Origin: Shewanella colwelliana ATCC 39565
GTDB taxonomy: Bacteria > Pseudomonadota > Gammaproteobacteria > Enterobacterales > Shewanellaceae
Reading direction: 5' to 3'
DNA length: 35,812 nucleotides
Assembly: GCF_000518705.1 (NCBI RefSeq)
Contig: NZ_JAEC01000036.1
Span: 6,915-42,726 of the forward strand
Positions within the stretch are counted from its first letter, which is position 1, and the number at the start of each line of letters is the position of its first letter. The translations under genes were made by a program, and so were the position numbers. The notes beneath the pieces are model-generated. The model made no database searches, was not told the origin of the DNA, and was given only the letters and a program-made list of their open reading frames with translations. Of the stretch, positions 25,816 to 35,375 are shown in pieces.

Positions 25816-27098
25816 GGCTGATTCACCATCACCCAAAACTGACCTCCTTGCTCACTCACAGCAAAGTCGGTGCGAACCACAATCCCCTCAACCTCAAATC
25901 GCACACCCGCCCCTAATGTCCATTTCATGTCTTGGTGCAAGCTCTCAACAGTAAACTCATCACTCACTTGCCCGGTTTCAGCAAACAGTGTCCACTGCCA
26001 CCAAGGTATGTGGTACAAATTAAAAAGAGGCAAAGTCGTTAATGGTTGCCATTTAGGCTGCATACGGTACTCAGCGGAGTACAATACCGCACTGCGGCCG
26101 ACAAACTGCTGACCAGCATACCCTCTAAGCTTATTAAACCCACCTAAAGAGACACCCACAAAACTCGGCGGGCGATGATATTCGCCAGTATCTAGATTGC
26201 CACTTTGCAATGTGGGCGTATCCGCTAAGTAAAGATTAAACGCTAGCACTTGTTTGGCAAACCAGTCACTTTGACCTAAAGACAGAAACAAGCTTTGTTC
26301 AAATTCCCAAGTCGTCCAACTACTGCGCGATGCACTGCCAAAATCACGCGTCAGTGTCAGGCGAGTTTGCCCGCCTTGAGTACTGTTTTTGCCATTGTCT
26401 CTGTTGTCCCAGCCCAATTGCAACGCTACGCCTTGAGACTCATCAGGTAGATAATCATAGCCTTGTAGCTGCTGCATTCGATAAAACGGGCTTACGGTAA
26501 GGCTACTAACACCTGAGGTGAGTGGATTCCAAGAGAGTGCCTCTGTTGCTGGGACAAGTGACTTAGCTGCACCATTAACCCCTCGACCCCACGGCAAAAC
26601 ATACTTCATGTGCAACTTAGCATATGACTCATCGCCAAGGGTTATAACACGTTCAGTCTCAGTTAATTGACCGCTACTTGGCTGGTTAGCAGCCAGCATT
26701 GACTCGCCACGATCTGTGTCGATAAAGTAGATCCCCTGCTTATAACTGGCACGATAGAATTCGGCTGAAAATAACCATTGCTCTAGCTTAGGTAGCTGAT
26801 AAGAATTAGCAGCCAAATAAGTCACCCATGAATCATTGGCACTGCCAAGTCCCACGGCAAGCACAGAAGCCTGCATTTGGCCGGCATGCTTTAACACACC
26901 TGCACCGCCAACGGCCGTACTTAATGTTTCAGTTGAAAAAATAAAGGGAACGGCAATAAACTCACTTTTCAAAGACTGGGACCGCTCCAGGTCTGTTGAC
27001 TCAACAGGCTCATCAATCTCTTGTGTTGACCACGCGGCGGCACTAACTAACAAGCTGCTACCAGCCACGATTAAACGAGGGTAATTTAAAACATTCAA
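25809..27098 (-). CDS. Omp85-superfamily barrel protein without POTRA domains
   Basis: A 429-residue outer-membrane barrel resembling the BamA/TamA surface-antigen domain. GGFNKLRGYAGQQFVG (about residue 321 on) contains the LRGY form of the conserved loop-6 motif. The C-terminal strand ends in Phe (WVMVNQPF). A signal peptide (about residues 1-24, ending AWS) leads straight into a short linker and the barrel, with no room for POTRA repeats. The start is TTG without a clear ribosome site, and no in-frame ATG precedes it, so the exact start is uncertain. Function unknown; transcribed after alr, 77 bp downstream. Confidence 0.8.
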   Translation of the reverse strand: MNVLNYPRLIVAGSSLLVSAAAWSTQEIDEPVESTDLERSQSLKSEFIAVPFIFSTETLSTAVGGAGVLKHAGQMQASVLAVGLGSANDSWVTYLAANSYQLPKLEQWLFSAEFYRASYKQGIYFIDTDRGESMLAANQPSSGQLTETERVITLGDESYAKLHMKYVLPWGRGVNGAAKSLVPATEALSWNPLTSGVSSLTVSPFYRMQQLQGYDYLPDESQGVALQLGWDNRDNGKNSTQGGQTRLTLTRDFGSASRSSWTTWEFEQSLFLSLGQSDWFAKQVLAFNLYLADTPTLQSGNLDTGEYHRPPSFVGVSLGGFNKLRGYAGQQFVGRSAVLYSAEYRMQPKWQPLTTLPLFNLYHIPWWQWTLFAETGQVSDEFTVESLHQDMKWTLGAGVRFEVEGIVVRTDFAVSEQGGQFWVMVNQPF

Positions 27099-27112
27099 GG
27101 AGGAAAATTTCC

Positions 27113-27150
27113 AAATCGACTCATTGCATCCGGCATGACAGAGTCGATTT
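27113..27150. repeat. 10-bp inverted repeat between alr and the Omp85-like gene
   Basis: AAATCGACTC (27113-27122) and GAGTCGATTT (27141-27150) are exact complements around an 18-base spacer that itself holds TGC/GCA. No T-run follows on the minus strand. It ends 14 bp upstream of the Omp85-like start, so it could be an operator or an RNA hairpin that affects translation of that gene. Confidence 0.55.
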
Positions 27151-27175
27151 ACAACTGGAATCTATTGGGCAGTGA

Positions 27176-28252
27176 TCAGTCCAAACACACTGCTACACGG
27201 GGGGTAAGCTTGGTGACTAGCTCATAAGCAATAGTCCCGATATGCTCGGCAACATCTTCTACGGGCAGGGTTTTTCCCCATAACATAACATCATCACCAA
27301 CGACATCAATTGCATCGATACCCAGATCAACCGTGAGCATATCCATCGATACTCGACCGACAATAGGCACCAAGCGACCATTTATCCAAACAGGTGTCCC
27401 TTCCGGTGCATTACGCGGATAGCCATCGCCATAGCCAATGGCAACAACGCCTAACTTGGTATCCTTTTTAGCATGCCAATAACTCCCATAGCCAACGGGA
27501 TCGCCCGCTTTATGATCGCGCACAGCAATAAGACGAGACATTAATTCCATCGCAGGAATTAAACCATGATTACTCCCAAAGTCGCCCGCAACTGGGGAAA
27601 CCCCGTAAAGCGCGATACCTGGGCGAATCCAATCGGCTTGAGTCTCTTGCCAATAAAGGGCGGCAGCTGAGTTTGCTAACGTCCGCTCACCCGGCAGCCC
27701 TTGCGTCATCGTATTGAAACGCTGAGTTTGCTCAGCGGTCGCTGGGTTATTGGGCTCATCGGCACAAGCAAAATGGGTCATTAAGTGGATAGGCTTAGCC
27801 ACCTGTGGACACTGCATTAAACGTTGATAGGTGTCATTAAACTGTTCTAGATTAAAGCCCAGACGGTGCATACCCGAATCGACTTTCATCCACACGGTTA
27901 CTGGTTTTGCCAACTGTGCGCTTTCCAGCATTTCGATTTGTGACTCATGATGCACAACAGTTTCAATGTCATGTTGCACCAGTAAAGCTAAATCAGACTG
28001 ACGAAAGAAACCTTCTAACAGCAACAACTTGGCCGAAACACCGCCAGCTCTGAGTTCCAGCGCTTCCTCAAGCCGCGCCAGCCCAAAGCCATCGGCGCTA
28101 GATAGACAATTGGCCACATTGAGTAAGCCATGGCCATAACCATTAGCCTTAACAACCGCCATGACCCGGCTATTAGGCGCCAGTTCACGTAAACGTTGTA
28201 AATTAGATTTCAGCGCAACGCCGCTGATCTCTGCACGAGGAAAGGGTTTCAA
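27176..28252 (-). CDS. alr: Alanine racemase
   Basis: PLP enzyme that makes D-alanine for peptidoglycan. The cofactor lysine is Lys35, in [13 protein letters not shown]. The second catalytic base is Tyr255, in [12 protein letters not shown]. The RPGIALYG (about 206-213) and GYGDGYPR signatures are also present. At 358 residues it has the usual length. The start is TTG, with AAGG 8 bp upstream. It follows dnaB in the same direction (109 bp), the E. coli order, so it is the housekeeping alr rather than catabolic dadX; no dadA is nearby. Confidence 0.96.
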   Translation of the reverse strand: MKPFPRAEISGVALKSNLQRLRELAPNSRVMAVVKANGYGHGLLNVANCLSSADGFGLARLEEALELRAGGVSAKLLLLEGFFRQSDLALLVQHDIETVVHHESQIEMLESAQLAKPVTVWMKVDSGMHRLGFNLEQFNDTYQRLMQCPQVAKPIHLMTHFACADEPNNPATAEQTQRFNTMTQGLPGERTLANSAAALYWQETQADWIRPGIALYGVSPVAGDFGSNHGLIPAMELMSRLIAVRDHKAGDPVGYGSYWHAKKDTKLGVVAIGYGDGYPRNAPEGTPVWINGRLVPIVGRVSMDMLTVDLGIDAIDVVGDDVMLWGKTLPVEDVAEHIGTIAYELVTKLTPRVAVCLD

Positions 28253-28361
28253 ACAGTAACCTTAAATATTATGACGCTATCACTTAACAGAGGGTAACGT
28301 AAAAACCGGGTTCAACGGGCTACTTAAATCAAGTTTAATTTAACCCAATGAACCGTCTTGA

Positions 28362-29768
28362 TTAATCTTCTTCGAACTGAGGACCAGCGTAGTTATCAAA
28401 ACGAGAATATTGCCCTTGGAAAACCAAACGCACACGTCCAATCGGCCCGTTACGTTGCTTACCAATAATAATCTCCGCCGTCCCTTTATCTTCAGAGTCG
28501 TTGTTATACACTTCGTCACGATAAATAAACATGATCAAATCGGCATCTTGCTCAATGGATCCGGATTCACGCAAATCCGAGTTCACGGGGCGTTTATCAG
28601 CACGTTGCTCCAATGAACGGTTGAGCTGCGATAGCGCGATAACGGGGATCTCTAACTCTTTAGCCAGCGCCTTAAGCGAACGTGAAATTTCAGCGATCTC
28701 TAGGGTACGATTATCTGATAGAGCGGGCACTTGCATCAATTGAAGGTAATCGATCATGATCATCGACAACCCACCATATTCACGCGCAATACGGCGAGCA
28801 CGGCTACGTACTTCTGTTGGCGTTAAACCCGAGCCATCATCGATATACATCTTACCCTGCTCGAGCATGATCCCCATGGTTGAAGATACACGCGCCCAAT
28901 CATCGTCATCAAGCTGACCGGTACGGATTTTGGTTTGGTCAACACGACCCAGTGACGCCAACATACGCATCATGATCTGTTCTGAAGGCATCTCAAGACT
29001 AAAAATAAGCACTGGCTTATCTTCATTGAGCGCCGCTTGCTCACACAAGTTCATCGCAAACGTGGTTTTACCCATAGATGGACGAGCCGCCACAATAACT
29101 AGGTCACCAGATTGGAAACCTGCGGTCATCTTATCTAAGTCGCCAAAGCCACTAGATACTCCGGTTACACCGTTATGCGGGTTATTATATAGCTCTTCGA
29201 TTTTATCGACCGTTTTTTCCAAAATGGTCTTAATGCCCTCAGGCCCCTCATTGGCGTTAGCGCGTTGCTCAGCGATCTTAAAGACCTTGCTTTCGGCCAA
29301 ATCCAGTAGTTCACCTGAGTTACGTCCTTCAGGGTTAAAACCCGCATCGGCTATTTCGTTGGCCACTTTGATCATTTCACGTACAACCGCACGTTCACGA
29401 ACAATAGACGCATAAGAGAGAATATTACCGGCACTTGGGGTATTTTTAGCAATCTCGCCTATGTAGGCAAAGCCCCCCGCATCTTCGAGGCTATCTTCAA
29501 CTTCTAACTGCTCAGAGACGGTGATCAAATCTATCGGTTGCCCCGCAGCAACTAGCGACTCCATTGCCATAAAGATCATCTTGTGAGAGCGAGAGTAGAA
29601 ATCCTCTTTCACCACAGCTTCGGCCACTTTATCCCAAGCGTCTGAATCTAACATCAAGCCACCGAGAACAGACTGCTCCGCTTCAATAGAATGGGGCGGC
29701 ATTTTCAATGCATCCATCTGTATATCTCTTGGCTTCTTCTTAGCCTGAAAACCACCTTGCTGTGCCAT
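28362..29768 (-). CDS. dnaB: Replicative DNA helicase DnaB
   Basis: The hexameric 5'-3' helicase that unwinds DNA at the replication fork. The start is the ATG giving MAQQGGFQAKKKP, which has GGAGAGTTA directly upstream; the open frame extends 21 codons further without family resemblance. The N-terminal domain opens with PPHSIEAEQSVLGGLML. The RecA core has the Walker A ARPSMGKTT (228-236) and the Walker B MIMIDYLQLM. The C-terminal RDEVYN and IGKQRNGPIG loops are conserved. Its 468 residues match the family, and no intein is present. Confidence 0.97.
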   Translation of the reverse strand: MAQQGGFQAKKKPRDIQMDALKMPPHSIEAEQSVLGGLMLDSDAWDKVAEAVVKEDFYSRSHKMIFMAMESLVAAGQPIDLITVSEQLEVEDSLEDAGGFAYIGEIAKNTPSAGNILSYASIVRERAVVREMIKVANEIADAGFNPEGRNSGELLDLAESKVFKIAEQRANANEGPEGIKTILEKTVDKIEELYNNPHNGVTGVSSGFGDLDKMTAGFQSGDLVIVAARPSMGKTTFAMNLCEQAALNEDKPVLIFSLEMPSEQIMMRMLASLGRVDQTKIRTGQLDDDDWARVSSTMGIMLEQGKMYIDDGSGLTPTEVRSRARRIAREYGGLSMIMIDYLQLMQVPALSDNRTLEIAEISRSLKALAKELEIPVIALSQLNRSLEQRADKRPVNSDLRESGSIEQDADLIMFIYRDEVYNNDSEDKGTAEIIIGKQRNGPIGRVRLVFQGQYSRFDNYAGPQFEED

Positions 29769-29888
29769 TAACTCTCCAAATTTCCAACGATTAGGCAAAA
29801 TATGGTATAAAACCGGGGTCAAGCAGAACATTAACAGAACATAAGACTCTGTTCGTTCACAACTCTCTATAATAATTAAGGAATAAAC

Positions 29889-32093
29889 ATGCGCAAAGCA
29901 TTGGTTGCAGCCTTAATGCTGTCATCAGGCATTGTTATTGCCGATGAAGGGCAATGGCAACCTTATCAAATGCCTTCGATCGCAGACAAACTTAGCGAAC
30001 GTGGTATTGAAATTCCAGCAAAACAACTTGCCGATCTCACCCAGTACCCAATGAACGCCGTTGTCGGGCTGGGCTATTGTACCGCCAGTTTCGTGTCGCC
30101 CCAAGGTTTAGTTGTCACAAATCATCACTGCGCGTATCGAGCCATACAATACAACAGTAAAAAAGAGCACAACTACATCGCCGATGGTTTTTTAGCTAAG
30201 CAGCAAAAAGATGAACCTTCTGCAGGACCTAACGAACGCCTCTATATTACAGAAGCGGTCACCGATGTCAGTGCCGAGGTCAAAACGGGCTTGAGTGATG
30301 ACCCGCTAAAACGCTTTGAAACCATCCAAGCAAATCGTAAGGCATTAATTAAAGAGTGTGAAAGCGATGAAAACTACCGTTGCTCTGTGCGCAGTTTTCA
30401 CAATGGCTTAGAATACTACCTAATTAAACAGCTGATCATTCGTGACGTTCGTTTAGTCTATGCACCACCAGAAAGTGTGGGTGCCTTTGGTGGTGATATC
30501 GACAATTACGAATATCCACGCCACTCAGGCGACTTTACCTTCTTACGCGCCTACGTTGGTCAAGATGGTAAACCTGCAGCTTATAGCGAAGACAACGTCC
30601 CGTTTAAGCCAAAGAGCTATTTAAAGATAAATGCTGATGGCGTTAAAGCTGGAGACGGCGTGTTTGTTGCCGGTTATCCAGGCTCTACCAGCCGTTACCG
30701 TTTAACCAGCGAACTTAAGTTTGCCAGTAACTGGCTCTACCCCACTTATGCTGAGCGTTATCAGCTACGCATCGATACTATCGAAGCGATGGGCAATCAA
30801 GATAGCAATATCAAACTGAAATATGCTGGCAGCCTAGCTTCTATGGCTAACCGCATGAAAAAGTACAACGGCCTACTCGATGGTTTTAAAGCCACTGATA
30901 TTGCAGGTATCAAGCAAGCTCGTGAAGATGATTTTCGCCAGTGGCTTGCCGCTGATACGCAATATCAAAGCTATCAAGCTCAGTTCGATAAGCTCGAAAC
31001 CTTATTGATTGACCAGCGTCATGCCCTGCAAACCCGTTACTACTTTGAAAATGCACAATCGAGTGCACTGCTCTCAACCGCTAAACAGCTTTATCGCCTA
31101 GCGAAAGAGAAGACCAAGTCAGATGCACAGCGTGAAGAGGGTTACCAATCACGTGACATGAAGATGTTCACGGCGCGTCTTATGCGTTTAGACAGCAGTT
31201 TTGACTTGTCGATGGATAAGACATTGTGGCTGCAAGATCTCAATGCCTATCTGACGCAAGACCATCGGGTTGAGGCGTTAGATAAGATGCTTAACAGTGA
31301 TGACAGTAACATCACCTTATCTGATAAGTTAGATGGCCTCTACTCATTAACAGGCTTAACGGACCAAGCTAAGCGTTTAGCATGGATGGATGCGGATGTT
31401 GCAGCATTTGAAACCAGTGCCGATCCGTTTATTCGCCTAGCGGTTGCGCTATATGATACCAATATGGCGCAAGAGACAGCGCAAAAAACCTTGGCTGGAA
31501 AGCTGTCAAAAGCCCGTCCTGACTACATGGAAGCGGTGATAGCCTATTACAAAGCCAACAACTGGCCTGTTTACCCTGATGCCAACGGTACCTTGCGTAT
31601 TACTTACGGCATGGTTGATGGCTATCAGTCAAAGGATGCGCTCTATAAGCAACCTTTCACTCGCCTAGAAGGAATCGTCGCCAAGCACACAGGCATAGCA
31701 CCATTTGACGCCCCACAAAAGGTGTTAGATGCGATTAAGGCTAAACGCTATGGACGCCATATGGTGGAGAGCGTCTACCAAGACCCTGCGTCTTGGTTAT
31801 GCCGTCTATTCTCTTGTTTGGATAAACCTGAGAGCTTTGGCTCGGTGCCAGTTAACTTCTTGTCCAGTGTCGACACCACTGGCGGTAACTCAGGCTCGCC
31901 AGTCTTCAATGGCCAAGGAGATTTGGTTGGACTTAACTTCGATTCTACCTATGAAGCCATCACTAAAGATTGGTTCTTTAACCCGACCATCACTCGTGCA
32001 GTGCATGTCGATATTCGCTATACCTTATGGATGATGGATGAAGTTGACCATGCCGACAACTTGATCAAAGAGCTGGAGTTAGTGACAAACTAA
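29889..32093 (+). CDS. S46 family dipeptidyl-peptidase (DPP7/DPP11-like)
   Basis: An exported serine peptidase that removes dipeptides from peptide N-termini in the periplasm. The signal peptide ends at about residue 18 (GIVIA). The chymotrypsin-like triad lies in VVTNHHCAY (His80), the DIDNYEYPRHSGDF segment (Asp, about 204) and TTGGNSGSP (Ser668). The 734-residue length fits S46. The S1 position 18 residues after the serine, Arg in DPP11 and Gly in DPP7, is Ser686 here (NFDSTYE), so specificity cannot be copied from either. The ATG follows TAAGGAATAAAC. Divergent from dnaB. Confidence 0.93.
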   Translation: MRKALVAALMLSSGIVIADEGQWQPYQMPSIADKLSERGIEIPAKQLADLTQYPMNAVVGLGYCTASFVSPQGLVVTNHHCAYRAIQYNSKKEHNYIADGFLAKQQKDEPSAGPNERLYITEAVTDVSAEVKTGLSDDPLKRFETIQANRKALIKECESDENYRCSVRSFHNGLEYYLIKQLIIRDVRLVYAPPESVGAFGGDIDNYEYPRHSGDFTFLRAYVGQDGKPAAYSEDNVPFKPKSYLKINADGVKAGDGVFVAGYPGSTSRYRLTSELKFASNWLYPTYAERYQLRIDTIEAMGNQDSNIKLKYAGSLASMANRMKKYNGLLDGFKATDIAGIKQAREDDFRQWLAADTQYQSYQAQFDKLETLLIDQRHALQTRYYFENAQSSALLSTAKQLYRLAKEKTKSDAQREEGYQSRDMKMFTARLMRLDSSFDLSMDKTLWLQDLNAYLTQDHRVEALDKMLNSDDSNITLSDKLDGLYSLTGLTDQAKRLAWMDADVAAFETSADPFIRLAVALYDTNMAQETAQKTLAGKLSKARPDYMEAVIAYYKANNWPVYPDANGTLRITYGMVDGYQSKDALYKQPFTRLEGIVAKHTGIAPFDAPQKVLDAIKAKRYGRHMVESVYQDPASWLCRLFSCLDKPESFGSVPVNFLSSVDTTGGNSGSPVFNGQGDLVGLNFDSTYEAITKDWFFNPTITRAVHVDIRYTLWMMDEVDHADNLIKELELVTN

Positions 32094-32223
32094 CGCTTAA
32101 AGGGCCAGTCTGTTTTAGCCTCGAGATCGCCACTGCGTGGCTGCTAGAACGGGCTAAGCCCTAGGAGATCGCAGACTTCGTCGGCTGCTGGTTTGTAAAC
32201 CGCCGCCCTAGCCCCTAAGTAGC

Positions 32224-32279
32224 TTCTAGCTTCTAGCTTCTAGCTTCTAGCTTCTAGCTTCTAGCTTCTAGCTTCTAGT
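32224..32279. repeat. Heptanucleotide tandem array TTCTAGC
   Basis: Seven perfect copies of TTCTAGC run from 32224 to 32272, followed by one copy with a final T and a decayed ninth (TTCTTAA). The array lies between the converging peptidase and rplI genes. Every unit holds CTAG, a tetranucleotide normally rare in such genomes. Copy number is likely to vary by slipped-strand replication. Confidence 0.95.
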
Positions 32280-32300
32280 TTCTTAACATATTTCAGGCAC

Positions 32301-32337
32301 AAAAAAACACCGCCTAATCAACTTAGTGCGGTGTTTT
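32301..32337 (-). terminator. rplI: Terminator of the rpsF-priB-rpsR-rplI operon
   Basis: On the minus strand, AAAACACCGC (complement of 32328-32337) pairs with GCGGTGTTTT (complement of 32304-32313), followed by further T residues (seven in total). The loop carries an additional CTAA/TTAG helix. It lies 25 bp after the rplI stop. On the plus strand it could also end peptidase transcripts, with a T4 tail. Confidence 0.85.
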
Positions 32338-32361
32338 CTTTAAAGCTCTTAAACTGAGGTA

Positions 32362-32814
32362 TTAGTCTTCTGCAACAACAGAAACTTTAACAACAGCTTT
32401 AACTTCAGTGTGAACTTGAACATCAATTTCGTATTCACCAGTAGTGCGGATAGCACCTAGTGGAAGACGAACTTCGCTCTTAGCAAGTTCAACACCAGCA
32501 GCAGTTACTGCATCAGCGATATCACGGTTACCAATTGAACCGAATAGCTTACCTTCATCACCCGCTTTAGAAGCGATAACAACAGGCTCAAGTGCGTTGA
32601 TTTTCTCAGCGCGCTCGTTTGCAGCAGCTAGGTCAGCAGCTAACTTAGCTTCTAGTTCAGCACGACGTGCTTCAAAAACTTCAGTGTTAGCAGCGTTAGC
32701 AACAACAGCTTTACCTTGTGGTAAAAGGTAGTTACGTGCGTAACCCGCTTTTACAGAAACTTGGTCACCCAAGTTACCTAGGTTAGCGATTTTATCTAGT
32801 AAAATAACGTTCAT
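32362..32814 (-). CDS. rplI: 50S ribosomal protein L9
   Basis: Large-subunit protein with two globular domains joined by a long helix. The N-terminal domain [36 protein letters not shown] is the L9 signature (only part quoted from memory of the family: [13 protein letters not shown] is the most diagnostic). The Ala- and Glu-rich connecting helix spans about residues 42-75. The C-terminal domain contains [15 protein letters not shown]. Length 150 is normal. Last gene of the rpsF operon, 27 bp behind rpsR. Confidence 0.98.
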   Translation of the reverse strand: MNVILLDKIANLGNLGDQVSVKAGYARNYLLPQGKAVVANAANTEVFEARRAELEAKLAADLAAANERAEKINALEPVVIASKAGDEGKLFGSIGNRDIADAVTAAGVELAKSEVRLPLGAIRTTGEYEIDVQVHTEVKAVVKVSVVAED

Positions 32815-32841
32815 TTTATATTCCTCTAAATTGATGCAGTA

Positions 32842-33386
<545 letters not shown>

Positions 33387-33394
33387 AAATAAAC

Positions 33395-33808
33395 TTACTC
33401 TGCTGTGTTTTCAGTGGCTTCTGCAGATGCTTCAGTTGCTTCAGTAGCAGCTGGGCGATCTTCGCTAGAACGACGTGAATCACGCTCGTCTTTCGCTTTA
33501 GCCATTGGAGAAGCTTCAGTGATGGCACCTTTAGTGCGCATAACCATGCTACGAAGAACAGCGTCGTTGAAACGGAAAGCTGTTTCTAGCTCTTCAACCG
33601 ATTCTGCAGTAGCTTCAACGTTCATAAGAACATAGTGAGCTTTATGCAATTCGATGATTGGGTAAGCCAATTGACGACGGCCCCAATCTTCTAAACGGTG
33701 AACTTGACCGCCAGCTTGGGTAAGAATACCCGTGTAACGTTCGATCATACCTGGCACTTGTTCACTCTGATCAGGGTGAACTAAAAATACGATTTCATAA
33801 TGACGCAT
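33395..33808 (-). CDS. rpsF: 30S ribosomal protein S6
   Basis: Small-subunit protein that forms a heterodimer with S18. I start it at the ATG giving [20 protein letters not shown], which has AAGGAGC directly upstream; the longer open frame has no S6 character before this point. The RNA-binding core ends around residue 100. A tail rich in Glu, Ala and Thr ([15 protein letters not shown]) follows. In E. coli this end is extended with glutamates by RimK. 137 residues, first gene of the operon. Confidence 0.97.
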   Translation of the reverse strand: MRHYEIVFLVHPDQSEQVPGMIERYTGILTQAGGQVHRLEDWGRRQLAYPIIELHKAHYVLMNVEATAESVEELETAFRFNDAVLRSMVMRTKGAITEASPMAKAKDERDSRRSSEDRPAATEATEASAEATENTAE

Positions 33809-33845
33809 TTTTTGCTCCTTACGGTTATCTAGCCTCGTTGTTGGC

Positions 33846-33889
33846 TCAGTCAGACCAAATGGAGGCAAGGAACTAATTAAAGTGACTGA
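33846..33889 (-). promoter_or_regulatory. rpsF leader hairpin, candidate S6:S18 autoregulatory site
   Basis: In the transcript, TCAGTCA (complement of 33883-33889) can pair with TGACTGA (complement of 33846-33852), and nearby GGC/GCC can extend the stem around an internal loop. A leader structure bound by S6:S18 is known in many bacteria. I see the inverted repeat but cannot confirm the conserved CCG-containing loop of that motif. Confidence 0.4.
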
Positions 33890-33902
33890 ATTAAGCCGCG
33901 GA

Positions 33903-33931
33903 ATATTACATGGGAAGTGCCAATAACTCAA
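33903..33931 (-). promoter_or_regulatory. Promoter of the rpsF operon
   Basis: On the minus strand, TTGAGT (33926-33931) and TAATAT (33903-33908) are separated by 17 bp. The following TCCGCGG is a GC-rich discriminator, as expected for a ribosomal-protein operon. The start would fall near 33896, giving a leader of about 88 nt before the rpsF ATG. Confidence 0.65.
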
Positions 33932-34033
33932 GTGATATCTTTAGCTATTCACTTTGCCGATTGAACGATGAAACGGTATGATGGTGAACTATTGCGATGG
34001 TCCCTTTACTCAAGCCGTACAAGAATAAAAATA

Positions 34034-34777
34034 ATGTTAAGAGCTTCTCTATTTTTCACCACCATACTTTTATCTCAAAGTATCTGGGCGTTAGTGCCAC
34101 CTGACTATCAAGAGCCACCGAGCGACTTTACCGCCGAGATAGAAGCCGGGCTGCAGGTCAATACCGGTAACACAGAGTCGAGTAGCTTTAATGGCCGCAC
34201 CAAACTTGTCTACGACACGGATATCTTTAGACAGGAAGGTGTTTTTAAAGCCTATTACGCTGCCGACTCAGAGAAGACCACCGCTGAGAAATATGATGTA
34301 GAGCTCCAGTCAAGTTACAAATTCTATAGCGGTTACGTCTTTGCTCGGGGTGACTTTACCGAAGACAGGTTTGGTAGTTACACCCGCATCTCAACCGTTT
34401 CCACGGGTTATGGTTTTGACGCCATTGGCGGTGACCGTACAAAACTAAGTTTAGAGATAGGCCCAGGTTATCGATATAACCTACCTCAAGGGAGCGAATC
34501 GGAACCCAGCCCTGAAGCCGACCGCGACATCATTTTACGTACAGCGGCGAAATTTGAGCAAAAAATCCACGAATATACTAGCTTCAATGCCGATCTCACC
34601 GCCGAAGTCGGCGAGAACAACAACACACTGACCTTAGATATGAGTTACAAGAACACCCTGTTCCAAGATTGGGCGTTTAAGATTGGCATGAACGTTAAAT
34701 ATACTGAGATAGTGCCAGAAGACTCTAAACAGACGGATACAGTCACCACCTTTAACCTGCTGTATACCTTTAAATAA
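34034..34777 (+). CDS. DUF481 family outer-membrane protein
   Basis: A 247-residue exported barrel of the DUF481 (YdiY-like) family. The start giving MLRASLFFTTILLSQSIWA provides a standard signal peptide; the open frame reaches 22 codons further upstream but that part looks unlike a signal. Neither start has a good ribosome site. The mature part has the family's GLQVNTGNTESSSFNGRTKL opening, then paired beta strands (KLSLEIGPGYRYN, FNADLTAEVGENNNTL) and ends TTFNLLYTFK. Molecular role unknown. Divergent from rpsF. Confidence 0.85.
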   Translation: MLRASLFFTTILLSQSIWALVPPDYQEPPSDFTAEIEAGLQVNTGNTESSSFNGRTKLVYDTDIFRQEGVFKAYYAADSEKTTAEKYDVELQSSYKFYSGYVFARGDFTEDRFGSYTRISTVSTGYGFDAIGGDRTKLSLEIGPGYRYNLPQGSESEPSPEADRDIILRTAAKFEQKIHEYTSFNADLTAEVGENNNTLTLDMSYKNTLFQDWAFKIGMNVKYTEIVPEDSKQTDTVTTFNLLYTFK

Positions 34778-34960
34778 GGTAGCTCACCTGTAGCTGCACA
34801 AGGTCTCAATGGCGATTTGATAGGCGAAGCGCTGTTTCAATTGTTTTGCGTTCAGCCGACTTGAAATTTTAAAGGGCTCTGCGAACCATGGCTTCATGGT
34901 TCATCAATTGCCTGCAGCAGGCTGTTAACGCCCACCTCCATGCCTACACCAAATTATCAC

Positions 34961-35146
34961 TCTCTTCGATTTAGCCTTACAGGTATCTCTTGGATAACCA
35001 AAAGTTAACTCATTTTTGAACAAAAATAAGCAGACCTTCGAATGAAGGTGTTGGCATTTTTGGCTTATAACATTTGGCTGTATTGGTTTTTATTTCGCTG
35101 ACGGTAGCGTTGACTTTACATTGTTTTGAATTGCTTGCAGCAGGCC
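34961..35146. repeat. Repeat module, copy 1
   Basis: Begins TCTCTTCGATTTAGCCTT and ends GAATTGCTTGCAGCAGGC. Shared internal blocks with copy 2 are GAATGAAGGTGTTGGCATTT (35040 on) and GGTAGCGTTGACTTT (35103 on). Length is about 186 bp. Confidence 0.85.
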
Positions 35147-35284
35147 CCACGTGCAAACACATTTGTGACACGGTGAGAGAAGCGTAGCTGCGTGCTTACG
35201 AACGAGAGGCATGGACGCCGAACTGGCTTTTAGACATGGACGTTGTTCGAGCACTTCCATGTGAGCTCTACCTCGGTATCTGAC

Positions 35285-35323
35285 GTGAATGGATTCACAA
35301 ATGCCGCGATGACATGGATGTCA
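35285..35323. repeat. Two adjacent short hairpins in spacer 1
   Basis: GTGAAT-GG-ATTCAC (35285-35298) and TGACAT-GG-ATGTCA (35310-35323) are perfect 6-bp inverted repeats with the same GG centre. They lie in the 229-bp spacer between module copies 1 and 2. Confidence 0.8.
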
Positions 35324-35375
35324 GAGAGCGGCCATGCCTCAGAAGGTCACAACTGAGTTCGCACCGAGCTTTCTA

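Noticed and set aside
28327..28361. AATCAAG...CTTGATT inverted repeat after dnaB, considered as a terminator
   Set aside because: Only 7 bp with a loop of more than 20 bases and no T-run; too weak to call, and alr may be read from the same transcript.
29769..29831. N-terminal extension of dnaB by 21 codons
   Set aside because: It has no similarity to the DnaB N-terminus, while the ATG at 29768 has a good ribosome site and the expected protein start.
29868..29873. Perfect TATAAT before the S46 peptidase gene
   Set aside because: A start 7 bp downstream would fall inside the ribosome site at 29878-29882, leaving no usable leader, and no -35 is visible.
33809..33931. N-terminal extension of rpsF
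   Set aside because: It would run through the predicted operon promoter and leader; the S6 sequence begins at the ATG at 33808 behind AAGGAGC.
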